Positions 1 through 5,563 of a stretch of 12,186 nt of DNA are shown piece by piece (the first letter of the stretch is position 1; every line of letters starts with the position of its first letter). The DNA is from Thermoleophilia bacterium. Its GTDB lineage: Bacteria; Actinomycetota; Thermoleophilia; Gaiellales; SKUG01. The notes beneath the pieces were generated by a model. The model was not told where the DNA came from and did no database searches. It worked only from the letters and a program-made list of their open reading frames with translations. The translations under genes were made by a program, and so were the position numbers. The DNA lies in contig JAOPYS010000186.1 of assembly GCA_025964465.1 (NCBI GenBank), positions 1 to 12,186 of the forward strand. Reading direction: 5' to 3'.

Positions 1-397
1 TCGGTGCAGGGGCGGGCGCGGGTGCGGCCGCGTAGGCCTGCGCCGGCTGCCCGGACTGCACGAGCTGCATGCCGTACGGGGTCGGGAAGGCCCAGGCCTG
101 CGGGAGGGTCGACATCGGGTGCGCGGGCGGCATCGGCGCGGGCACGGGCGCGTGGCCCGGCAGCGTCGCGATCGCCGGGGCGGCGTGCTCGGGTGCGAGC
201 GGGAGGCCGATCGTCCCGCCGTGCGCGGACAGGGCCGGCTGCCCGTTGGCAGCGCCGGGCAGGACGAATCCTCCGCCGGCGTGCGGCAGGTGACCCGAGA
301 TGGGCGCGCCCGGCTGCGGCGCCGGTGCGGTCGGCCAGGGCGCGGTCGCCGGGGCCTGCGGGTGCTCGGGGTATGGATGCCGGGAACGCTCGTCCAT
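1..397 (-). CDS. Pro/Ala-rich protein of unknown function, N-terminal part only
   Basis: A minus-strand reading frame opens with ATG at 397-395 and stays open for 132 codons to the left edge, so the C-terminus is missing. The start begins MDERSRHPYPEHPQAPATAP and is preceded by GAGGGA a few bases upstream, an acceptable ribosome binding site. The visible part is a low-complexity segment dominated by Pro, Ala, Gly and His, with scattered Trp, Tyr and Met. It has no signal peptide or membrane segment. Such Pro-rich N-termini are common on actinobacterial membrane or signalling proteins, where they act as disordered tethers, but the folded part lies outside the window and I cannot name it. Codon use supports this frame: third positions are almost always G or C. 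The Arg-rich plus-strand frames over the same bases look like shadows. Function unknown. Confidence 0.6.
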   Translation of the reverse strand, partial: MDERSRHPYPEHPQAPATAPWPTAPAPQPGAPISGHLPHAGGGFVLPGAANGQPALSAHGGTIGLPLAPEHAAPAIATLPGHAPVPAPMPPAHPMSTLPQAWAFPTPYGMQLVQSGQPAQAYAAAPAPAPAP

Positions 398-656
398 GGG
401 TCCCTCGTCGGGGTCGGGGGGTCGTCCGTCCTGGACGACACGACTCCCCGCTCGGGAGGGGTCGCCCATCCAACGTACCACTGGTTCCGGGAACCGAACA
501 GCGTCGATTCGGGGTCGGTTCCGGTGCGGGTGGCGCACCCTTTACAGAACCTTCACGGGCGGTCGCGCAGGACTGGGCCCCCTCCCGGGTCGTCGTGGGT
601 GGGACGCCGGCGGGCGGCCCCGCACCACGCACCCCTTGGACCACAGGACGGGACCG
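398..656. promoter_or_regulatory. Divergent intergenic control region
   Basis: These 259 bases separate two divergent genes and hold no convincing gene. On the minus strand TACGTT (472-477) fits a -10 box for the left gene; no good -35 is visible. Within the spacer upstream of that -10 sits GGTTCC-G-GGAACC (483-495), a perfect inverted repeat. The half-site GGTTCCGG recurs at 517-524, starting 34 bases further on, and a reversed GAACC lies at 547-551, so this may be a repressor or activator operator cluster. An imperfect 6-bp dyad with one wobble pair spans 442-463. For the plus-strand gene, AGGA at 645-648, 8 bases before the ATG, is a plausible ribosome binding site. Promoter assignments here are inferences. 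Confidence 0.35.
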
Positions 657-1796
657 ATGACCGAGACCATGCTCGTACGTGCCAGCGGCGGCGGCTGGGA
701 GGAGCTGCAGCCCCAGACCACGATGCCCGAGGGCGGGCTCGTCGACCTGTTCGGGGAGGACATCGGCCCCGTGCTCGGTGCCACCGGCGGCGTCGTCGTC
801 GCAGCCTGCGCCCCACCGCTCTCCACCGGCGCCCCGGCCGCCATCTGCCTCGACCCCCAGGGCGGTGTGTGGATCGTGGAGCTGTCGATGGCCGGCGCCG
901 GAGAGATGATCCTGCCCAACCTGCTCTCGTTCGGCGGCGCCCTGTCGGGCATGGCCTACGACGACTTCGAGGCGCTGTGCGACCGTCGCGACGGCGACTC
1001 CCTCGCGGGCTTCATGGAGGGACGCACCCGCGGCGACGGTGGCTTCCACCGCGGCTCCTTCGAGGTGGCGGTGCGCGAGGCCCTCGGCGCGGGTCGGTTC
1101 CACCTCGTGGCCATCGTGCGCGAGGCCGCGCCGACGCTCGTGCAGTCGATGCGGTTCCTCAACCGCACCGGCGCCATGGGCTCGGTGTACGAGGCGTCGA
1201 GCTTCGCCAGCGCGTCCGTCAGTGCCGTGCGTGCCACGGCCATCGACGTTGGCGGCGAAGCGACCGGCCGGCCCGCAGCGCCGACCGCGGCGCCCGCAGC
1301 CGAGGCCCCGGCGCCCGCGCCGACCAGCCAGGGCGGCGATGCGTTCCTCGCGGCCGTGGGCCGCAGCGGCAACGACCCCGACGCCGCACTGATGGCGCAG
1401 CTGCAGGCCTCGTGCCTCGCCACCTTCGACGACGTCACCTACGAGGGGGAGGGCGACGGCACCACCATGCATGCGGTGCTCGATTCGGACGACGGGCCCG
1501 CTGCCGTGCTGGTCGCCGGGTCCGACGGCTCGATCGTGGTGTCGTTCGAGTCCCTGGGCGCCCTCGATGCGTCCTGGACGGTGCGCGACGAGCTGTGCCA
1601 GGGGATGGAGCGGCTGCTCGGCGCCGACCTGGGTGAGGTGCGCAAGATCAGCCAGCTCAACCTCTCCGTGCAGGAGCACCTCATGGACGCCACCCTCATG
1701 GAGGCGCTGGGCGAGCTGCTCGCGGACACCGTCGCCGCACTGCGCGGCGCGTCGGCTGGTGCGCGCACGCGGGCGCGCCAGACAGCGGCCGCCTGA
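657..1796 (+). CDS. Two-domain protein with a degenerate PD-(D/E)XK nuclease-like N-terminal domain
   Basis: 379 residues, starting at ATG 657, with AGGA 8 bases upstream. Upstream in-frame codons cover non-coding-looking sequence, so this start is preferred. Residues about 5-195 follow the layout I know from DUF91/NucS-like and related PD-(D/E)XK proteins: a short beta hairpin, then LDPQGGVWIVELS (65-77), a helix ending near MAYDDFEAL (99-107), FEVAVREAL, GRFHLVAIV (147-154), then RFLN (166-169). The expected D...ExK signature reads D66...E75-L-S77, so the catalytic Lys is replaced by Ser and cleavage is unlikely. An Ala/Pro linker (about 201-225) leads to a C-terminal alpha/beta domain (about 227-365) that I do not recognise. 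There is no signal peptide or membrane segment, so it should be cytoplasmic. A nucleic-acid-binding or structural role is a guess. It stands alone, followed by the long hairpin upstream of thrS. Confidence 0.75.
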   Translation: MTETMLVRASGGGWEELQPQTTMPEGGLVDLFGEDIGPVLGATGGVVVAACAPPLSTGAPAAICLDPQGGVWIVELSMAGAGEMILPNLLSFGGALSGMAYDDFEALCDRRDGDSLAGFMEGRTRGDGGFHRGSFEVAVREALGAGRFHLVAIVREAAPTLVQSMRFLNRTGAMGSVYEASSFASASVSAVRATAIDVGGEATGRPAAPTAAPAAEAPAPAPTSQGGDAFLAAVGRSGNDPDAALMAQLQASCLATFDDVTYEGEGDGTTMHAVLDSDDGPAAVLVAGSDGSIVVSFESLGALDASWTVRDELCQGMERLLGADLGEVRKISQLNLSVQEHLMDATLMEALGELLADTVAALRGASAGARTRARQTAAA

Positions 1797-1849
1797 CCCG
1801 GGAGCAGCCTGAGGGGGCGATCCCGAACACGGTCGGACGGCACGCAGGC

Positions 1850-1939
1850 CACACGGGCCGGGGCACCGCGCGGAGCGAGGCGACGAGGACGAGAGCGGTC
1901 CCGTCCCCACGTCGCCCGCCGCGCGCCCCGGCCCGTGTG
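1850..1939. repeat. Long near-perfect inverted repeat (90-nt hairpin) upstream of thrS
   Basis: The outer arms CACACGGGCCGGGGC (1850-1864) and GCCCCGGCCCGTGTG (1925-1939) are perfect 15-bp complements. Pairing continues inward after small bulges: GCGCGG (1868-1873) with CCGCGC (1919-1924), CG (1876-1877) with CG (1917-1918), GGCGAC (1879-1884) with GTCGCC (1911-1916), and GGACG (1887-1891) with CGTCC (1902-1906). The apical loop is about 10 nt. That is about 34 base pairs in total. The element starts 53 bases after the stop of the upstream gene and ends 45 bases before the thrS ATG. It has no T-tract on either side. It could be a terminator for the upstream gene, an RNA leader element of thrS, or a small palindromic repeat. 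The pairing is seen directly; the role is open. Confidence 0.8.
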
Positions 1940-1971
1940 CGTACCGTGCCGGACCGGCTCGGGCTCGCCGG

Positions 1972-1977
1972 TATGCT
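1972..1977 (+). promoter_or_regulatory. Putative -10 box of thrS (leaderless start)
   Basis: TATGCT ends 7 bases before the ATG at 1985, which would place the transcription start at or next to the A of the start codon. No Shine-Dalgarno sequence precedes this ATG, which agrees with a leaderless mRNA. A weak -35 candidate, CCGGAC, lies at 1949-1954 with an 18-base spacer. The same arrangement recurs at 5007-5012 and 11645-11650 in this window. Confidence 0.45.
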
Positions 1978-1984
1978 CACGTGC

Positions 1985-3982
1985 ATGAGTGCACCCGTCG
2001 AGAACCGCATCGCCATCACCCTCCCGGACGGCTCCTCGCGTGAGCTGGAGACCGGTGCGACGGGCCTCGACCTCGCCCGGTCCATCGGCGAGGGACTGGC
2101 CCGTGCCGCCGTGGCCGTGCAGGTCAATGGCGGCGACACGCAGGACCTGCGCCTGCCGCTCGCCGACGGCGACGCGGTGCGCATCATCACGAGCCGCGAC
2201 GAGGAGGCGCTCGGCGTGCTGCGCCACAGCGCAGCGCACGTCCTCGCCGAGGCGGTCGTCGCGCGCTACCCGGGCACCAAGGTCACGATCGGCCCGGCGA
2301 TCGAGGCCGGCTTCTACTACGACTTCGATTTCCCGGAAGGCACCGTCATCAATGACGAGGCCCTCGCCCAGCTCGAGAAGGACATGAAGCACCTCGTCAA
2401 GCAGGGGCGGAAATGGGACCGCTGGGAGGTCACGCGCGACGAGGCGCTCGAGCACTTCCGCAGCGCGGGGGAGCAGTACAAGGTCGAGCTGATCGAGGGG
2501 CTCCCCGCCGACGAGCCGATCACCTTCTACCGACAGGGCGAGTTCACCGACCTGTGCCGCGGCCCGCACGTGCAGGACGCCAAGGGGATGAAGGCGATCA
2601 AGCTCACCTCGACCGCCGGCGCCTACTGGCGCGGCGATTCCACGCGCGAGCAGCTCACCCGCATCTACGGCACGGCGTTCTTCTCCAAGGAGGACCTCGC
2701 CACCCACCTCGCCAACCTCGAGCGCGCCAAGCTCAACGACCACCGGCTGCTCGGCACCAAGCTCGACCTGTTCAGCTTCGACCCGGTCAGCCCGGGCTCG
2801 CCCTTCTGGCACCCGCGCGGCCTCAACATCTGGAACGCCATCACCGAGATGTGGCGCGAGGAGCACGGCCGGCGCGGCTACCAGGAGGTGAAGACCCCGA
2901 TCCTGTACAAGCCCGAGCTGTGGAAGAAGTCCGGCCACTGGGACGCCTACAAGGACGGGATGTTCTTCACCGAGCTGGACGAGGACGGGCACCAGTTCGG
3001 GCTCAAGCCCATGAACTGCCCTGCGCACGCGACGCTCATCAAGACGCGTCGTCTCTCCTACCGCGACCTGCCGGTGCGCATGAACGAGCAGGGGCTCGTC
3101 CATCGCTTCGAGGCGAGCGGCGTCCTGCACGGGCTCATGCGCGTGCGCCACATCACGCAGGACGACGCACACATCTTCTGCGCGCCCGACCAGGTGCTCG
3201 ACGAGGTCACGTCAACCCTCGCCTTCGTCCGCGACCTGATGCAGCTGTTCGGGTTCGACGACTACACGATGGAGCTCTCCACTCGCCCCGACAAGGCGAT
3301 CGGCGACGACGCACTGTGGGAGAAGGCAGAGGCCGCGCTGGCCGAGGCGCTCGTGCGCAACGACCTGCCCTACACGCTCAACCCGGGCGACGGCGCGTTC
3401 TACGGCCCCAAGATCGACTTCCACGTGCGTGACTCGATGGGGCGCACCTGGCAGTGCGGCACCATCCAGCTCGACTACAACATGGCGCAGCCCGAGCGCT
3501 TCGACATCACGTACGCGGGCGAGGACAACGAGGAGCACGAGGTCGTCGTCATCCACCGCGCGCTGCTCGGGTCGATGGAGCGGTTCATCGGCATCCTGCT
3601 CGAGCACTACGGCGGGGAGTTCCCGCTGTGGATGGCGCCGGAGCAGGTGCGCGTGCTGCCCGTGGCCGACCGCCACAACGACTATGCACGCGAAGTGGTC
3701 GCCGCGCTGCGCGAGCGGCGCCTGCGCGCGGAGCTGGACGACCGCACCGAGAGCGTCGGGCGCAAGGTCCGCGACGCCGGCATGCAGCGCACCCCGATCG
3801 TGCTGGTCGTGGGTGACGCGGAGGCCGAGGGGCGGACCGTGACCGTCAACCGGCGCGGCGACGATGCCAAGCCCACGATCTCGCTCGACGAGCTGGTCGA
3901 GCAGGTGTCGACCGAGGTGGCCGAGCGGCGCCTGTCCGACCACGTGGCGCAGGCGCTGCGCGCAGACGCGACGGAGGCCTGA
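1985..3982 (+). CDS. thrS: Threonine--tRNA ligase (threonyl-tRNA synthetase)
   Basis: Class II aminoacyl-tRNA synthetase that charges tRNA-Thr with threonine in the cytoplasm. 665 residues from ATG 1985, slightly longer than the usual 640 or so; GTG 1937 and ATG 1973 are in frame but would add atypical residues. Domains in order: TGS (about 6-70), editing domain (about 75-250) with HSAAH (81-85) and CRGPH (191-195), catalytic core (about 260-545), and anticodon-binding domain (about 553-650). The zinc ligands of the active site are C345 (MNCPAH), H396 (DDAHIF) and H524 (VIHRALLGS). Motif 2 covers RFEASGVLHG and motif 3 GSMERF. The editing histidines and cysteine are intact, so clearance of Ser-tRNA-Thr should work. 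The next gene starts one base after the stop, indicating an operon. Upstream lie a putative leaderless promoter and a 90-nt hairpin. Confidence 0.97.
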   Translation: MSAPVENRIAITLPDGSSRELETGATGLDLARSIGEGLARAAVAVQVNGGDTQDLRLPLADGDAVRIITSRDEEALGVLRHSAAHVLAEAVVARYPGTKVTIGPAIEAGFYYDFDFPEGTVINDEALAQLEKDMKHLVKQGRKWDRWEVTRDEALEHFRSAGEQYKVELIEGLPADEPITFYRQGEFTDLCRGPHVQDAKGMKAIKLTSTAGAYWRGDSTREQLTRIYGTAFFSKEDLATHLANLERAKLNDHRLLGTKLDLFSFDPVSPGSPFWHPRGLNIWNAITEMWREEHGRRGYQEVKTPILYKPELWKKSGHWDAYKDGMFFTELDEDGHQFGLKPMNCPAHATLIKTRRLSYRDLPVRMNEQGLVHRFEASGVLHGLMRVRHITQDDAHIFCAPDQVLDEVTSTLAFVRDLMQLFGFDDYTMELSTRPDKAIGDDALWEKAEAALAEALVRNDLPYTLNPGDGAFYGPKIDFHVRDSMGRTWQCGTIQLDYNMAQPERFDITYAGEDNEEHEVVVIHRALLGSMERFIGILLEHYGGEFPLWMAPEQVRVLPVADRHNDYAREVVAALRERRLRAELDDRTESVGRKVRDAGMQRTPIVLVVGDAEAEGRTVTVNRRGDDAKPTISLDELVEQVSTEVAERRLSDHVAQALRADATEA

Positions 3983-3983
3983 C

Positions 3984-4700
3984 GTGGCCCTCGCCAACGT
4001 GACCCACCGGTTCGACGGGGGCTTCTCGTGGGCGCGCTCGAGCAGCGGCCTGCTCGAGTGCCGGTCGCACGCACTGCGCGACGCAGACGGCGGCGTGTGG
4101 CTCGTCGACCCGTTCGACGGGACGGGCCTGGACGAGGAGCTCGAGGCGCTCGGCGGCGACGTCGTCGGCGTGATCGTGCTGCTGGACCGCCACATCCGCG
4201 ACTCCGTGGCCCTGGCGCGCCGCTACGGCGCCCGGCTGCTCGCCCCGCCGGGACGGTGGCGGCGGGGGCACCCGCGCCCGCAGGACGCCGAGGCGCTGCG
4301 CGCCGAGGGCATCGATGCGTGCCCGTTCACCTTCACACCGATCATCCAGCGCGAGGGGCAGTGGCTGGAGTGGTCGCTGTGGTGGCCCGAGCGCGCGGTG
4401 CTCGTGGTGCCGGAGGCCGTGGGCACGCCCGACTACTACCGCTCGCGTGCGCGCGAGCCGCTCGCCGTCCACCCGGTGCTGCGCGTCGCGGGCCCGCCGC
4501 ACGGGCTCGTCGCACCGGGGACCGAGCCGCAGCTGCTGCTCGTGGGGCACGGCGACGCGGTGGAGGCGGACGTCGCGGGGACGATCGAGCTCGCGATCGG
4601 CGAGGCCCGGCGCGAGCTGCCGTCGTTCCTGCTGGCCGCGCCGCGCCACGCGGTGCGCTTCGTGCGCGCGGCGGTCGGCGTGGGACGCGCGTCCTGTTGA
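3984..4700 (+). CDS. Metallo-beta-lactamase-like fold protein with degenerate metal site
   Basis: 238 residues from GTG 3984, with GGAGG (3973-3977) 6 bases upstream inside the end of thrS; one base separates the thrS stop from this start. The pattern resembles the MBL-fold hydrolase family in reduced form. WLVDPFDG (39-46) matches the early strand with its Asp, VIVLLDRHIRDS (63-74) sits where HxHxDH is expected, GARLLAP follows as in the usual next strand, and LLLVGHGDAV (184-193) matches the late His-bearing loop. Only one His and two Asp remain in the central motif, so a full binuclear zinc centre is doubtful; some family members carry a similar reduced motif. No signal peptide, so cytoplasmic. 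The operon position with thrS suggests expression with translation genes, not a specific substrate. It overlaps the next gene by 4 bases. Confidence 0.7.
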   Translation: MALANVTHRFDGGFSWARSSSGLLECRSHALRDADGGVWLVDPFDGTGLDEELEALGGDVVGVIVLLDRHIRDSVALARRYGARLLAPPGRWRRGHPRPQDAEALRAEGIDACPFTFTPIIQREGQWLEWSLWWPERAVLVVPEAVGTPDYYRSRAREPLAVHPVLRVAGPPHGLVAPGTEPQLLLVGHGDAVEADVAGTIELAIGEARRELPSFLLAAPRHAVRFVRAAVGVGRASC

Positions 4701-4870
4701 GCGAGGACGACGCGGCGCCCCGGGCGGACGACGAGCGCCCGCTCGTCCAGCACTGCCCGTTCTGCGGGGAGACGATCGGCTCGTTCTGGGGTCGGCGCGG
4801 CGTGGACGACTCCGCGTGGTGCGAATCGTGCGCGCTGGGCTTCCGCGTCGAGCTGACCGACGGCCTGTAG
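4697..4870 (+). CDS. Small four-cysteine zinc-ribbon protein
   Basis: 57 residues read from TTG 4697, which overlaps the upstream TGA as TTGA, a classic translational-coupling arrangement. The body holds two CxxC pairs, HCPFCGET (C20, C23) and WCESCALGF (C42, C45), the layout of a rubredoxin-like zinc ribbon. An acidic N-terminus of about 17 residues (SEDDAAPRADDERP) precedes the first knuckle. No ATG or GTG lies in frame near here; the only other initiator-like codon is CTG just before, so TTG is chosen by overlap. It is the third gene of the thrS operon. Its role is unknown; such mini-ribbons often bind nucleic acid or proteins. The TAG stop is shared with the putative -10 box of the tRNA gene. 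Confidence 0.7.
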   Translation: MSEDDAAPRADDERPLVQHCPFCGETIGSFWGRRGVDDSAWCESCALGFRVELTDGL

Positions 4871-4873
4871 GCT
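4868..4873 (+). promoter_or_regulatory. Putative -10 box for tRNA-Leu
   Basis: TAGGCT ends 9 bases before the first base of the mature tRNA and uses the TAG stop of the preceding gene as its first three bases. It matches the TA-N-N-C-T boxes before other genes here. No clear -35 is seen. The tRNA may instead be read through from the thrS operon, since only 12 bases separate the stop from the tRNA. Confidence 0.35.
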
Positions 4874-4882
4874 CGCCGCACG

Positions 4883-4964
4883 GCCCGGGTGGCGGAACTG
4901 GTAGACGCCGGCGACTTAAAATCGCCTGCCTTCGGGCGTGCGGGTTCGATCCCCGCCCCGGGCA
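4883..4964 (+). tRNA. tRNA-Leu(UAA)
   Basis: 82-nt cloverleaf. Acceptor arms GCCCGGG (4883-4889) and CCCGGGC (4957-4963) pair perfectly, with discriminator A at 4964. The D stem is GCG/CGC (4892-4894 with 4906-4908). The anticodon stem is GGCGA/TCGCC with loop CTTAAAA (4915-4921) and anticodon TAA (4917-4919). A long class II variable arm, GCC-TTCG-GGC (4928-4937), marks it as Leu. The T stem is GCGGG/CCCGC around TTCGATC (4940-4956). CCA is not encoded and must be added. It reads UUA and, by wobble, UUG. UUA is very rare in GC-rich genomes: I noticed no in-frame TTA in the coding regions here, but did not count systematically. In Streptomyces the equivalent tRNA is encoded by bldA; a regulatory role here is not shown. 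Confidence 0.97.
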
Positions 4965-4995
4965 TGGGTACCGGAGCGCGCGGGTTCGCCCCCGA

Positions 4996-5016
4996 CCGGC
5001 GCCGGGTAGGCGCCGG
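4996..5016 (+). terminator. GC-rich hairpin after tRNA-Leu, overlapping the next start region
   Basis: CCGGCGCC (4996-5003) and GGCGCCGG (5009-5016) form a perfect 8-bp stem with loop GGGTA. It begins 31 bases after the tRNA and ends 2 bases before the ATG at 5019. It could terminate tRNA transcripts, though no T-tract follows. Its loop and 3' arm contain the putative -10 box TAGGCG of the next gene. Confidence 0.45.
5007..5012 (+). promoter_or_regulatory. Putative -10 box for the 5019 gene (leaderless start)
   Basis: TAGGCG ends 6 bases before ATG 5019, the spacing expected of a leaderless transcript. No good Shine-Dalgarno sequence precedes the ATG. The last base departs from the consensus T, and the box lies within a hairpin, so this is tentative. 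Confidence 0.3.
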
Positions 5017-5018
5017 CC

Positions 5019-5507
5019 ATGCACGATGACGCTGCCCGAACCTGCCCGGCCTGCGGCTCGACGCTCGTGCCCGTCCAGCACGAGGGCGCGAGCCTGGACC
5101 GCTGCCCCAACGACTGCGGGCTCTGGCTGGACCGCGGCGAGCTCGGCCACGTCGCGGCGGCGGAGGGCGCCGACCGCAGCACGGCCGAGGAGGATGCCGC
5201 ACTCGCGAGCGGTCGAGCGGACGGCGTCCGCGCGCTCGTGGAGGAGGCCGCATCGACGCCGCGGCGTGCGTGCCCGGTGTGCCGCCGGCCGATGCTGCTG
5301 GTCGAGTACCCCGGCTCGGGCGTCCCCATGGACGAGTGCGGCGAGCACGGCACGTGGCTGGACGCGGGCGAACTCGAGCGCATCGAGGCCTTCGCCGAGG
5401 GCATGCGCCGCGGGATCGACGCCGCCCCCGCCACGGTGGTGGCGGGCCTGACCCTGCCGCCCGGCCTCCTCGACGTGGCGCGTGGCCACATCGATCCGCC
5501 ACCCTGA
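5019..5507 (+). CDS. Protein with two TFIIB-type zinc ribbons
   Basis: 162 residues. The zf-TFIIB-like motif occurs twice. The first copy has CPAC (C9, C12) and CPNDCGLWLDRGEL (C29, C33). The second has CPVC (C85, C88) and DECGEHGTWLDAGELE (C107, H110). The WLDxGEL signature after the second knuckle is diagnostic for this family, whose members are small bacterial proteins of unknown biochemical role. The first copy spaces its second pair as CxxxC and the second uses His as the fourth ligand. An acidic Ala-rich helix (about 45-78) joins the two and a helical tail (about 115-155) ends in a Pro-rich tip. There is no signal peptide or membrane segment. It sits alone between tRNA-Leu and a signalling gene, and a short hairpin follows 13 bases after its stop. 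Confidence 0.85.
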   Translation: MHDDAARTCPACGSTLVPVQHEGASLDRCPNDCGLWLDRGELGHVAAAEGADRSTAEEDAALASGRADGVRALVEEAASTPRRACPVCRRPMLLVEYPGSGVPMDECGEHGTWLDAGELERIEAFAEGMRRGIDAAPATVVAGLTLPPGLLDVARGHIDPPP

Positions 5508-5520
5508 CCGTTCGATGGGT

Positions 5521-5538
5521 CGAGGCGTTCAAGCCTCG
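5521..5538 (+). terminator. Short hairpin after the zinc-ribbon gene
   Basis: CGAGGC (5521-5526) and GCCTCG (5533-5538) pair perfectly around GTTCAA. It lies 13 bases after the stop at 5507 and 25 bases before the next ATG. Without a T-tract it is only a weak terminator candidate and could instead be an operator for the gene at 5564. Confidence 0.35.
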
Positions 5539-5563
5539 TCGGGCACGGACCGATAGCGCGAGC

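Noticed and set aside
22..210. Ala/Pro repeats at the left edge as a possible repeat array
   Set aside because: Units are irregular and best read as the low-complexity Pro/Ala N-terminus of the minus-strand protein, not a CRISPR or tandem repeat.
4..660. Arg-rich 218-residue plus-strand frame over the left end
   Set aside because: The composition is typical of an antisense shadow in GC-rich DNA. The minus-strand frame over 1-397 has better codon use and a proper start, and the remainder is intergenic.
1855..1910. Possible T-box riboswitch upstream of thrS (GGCACCGCG resembles the T-box ACCGCG core, with GTCCC downstream)
   Set aside because: The UGGN bulge that pairs with the tRNA 3' end is absent (GGGGC instead). 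There is little room for stem I with a Thr specifier loop, and the thrS start looks leaderless. An Infernal search with the T-box model on 1797-1990 would settle it.
1439..3172. Long minus-strand frame (577 codons) opposite thrS
   Set aside because: thrS is certain on the plus strand. The opposite frame is an open shadow caused by high GC in third positions.
4222..4270. Short GC-rich repeats within the MBL-like gene
   Set aside because: Explained by ordinary Arg, Gly and Pro codons in the coding frame; no regular unit.
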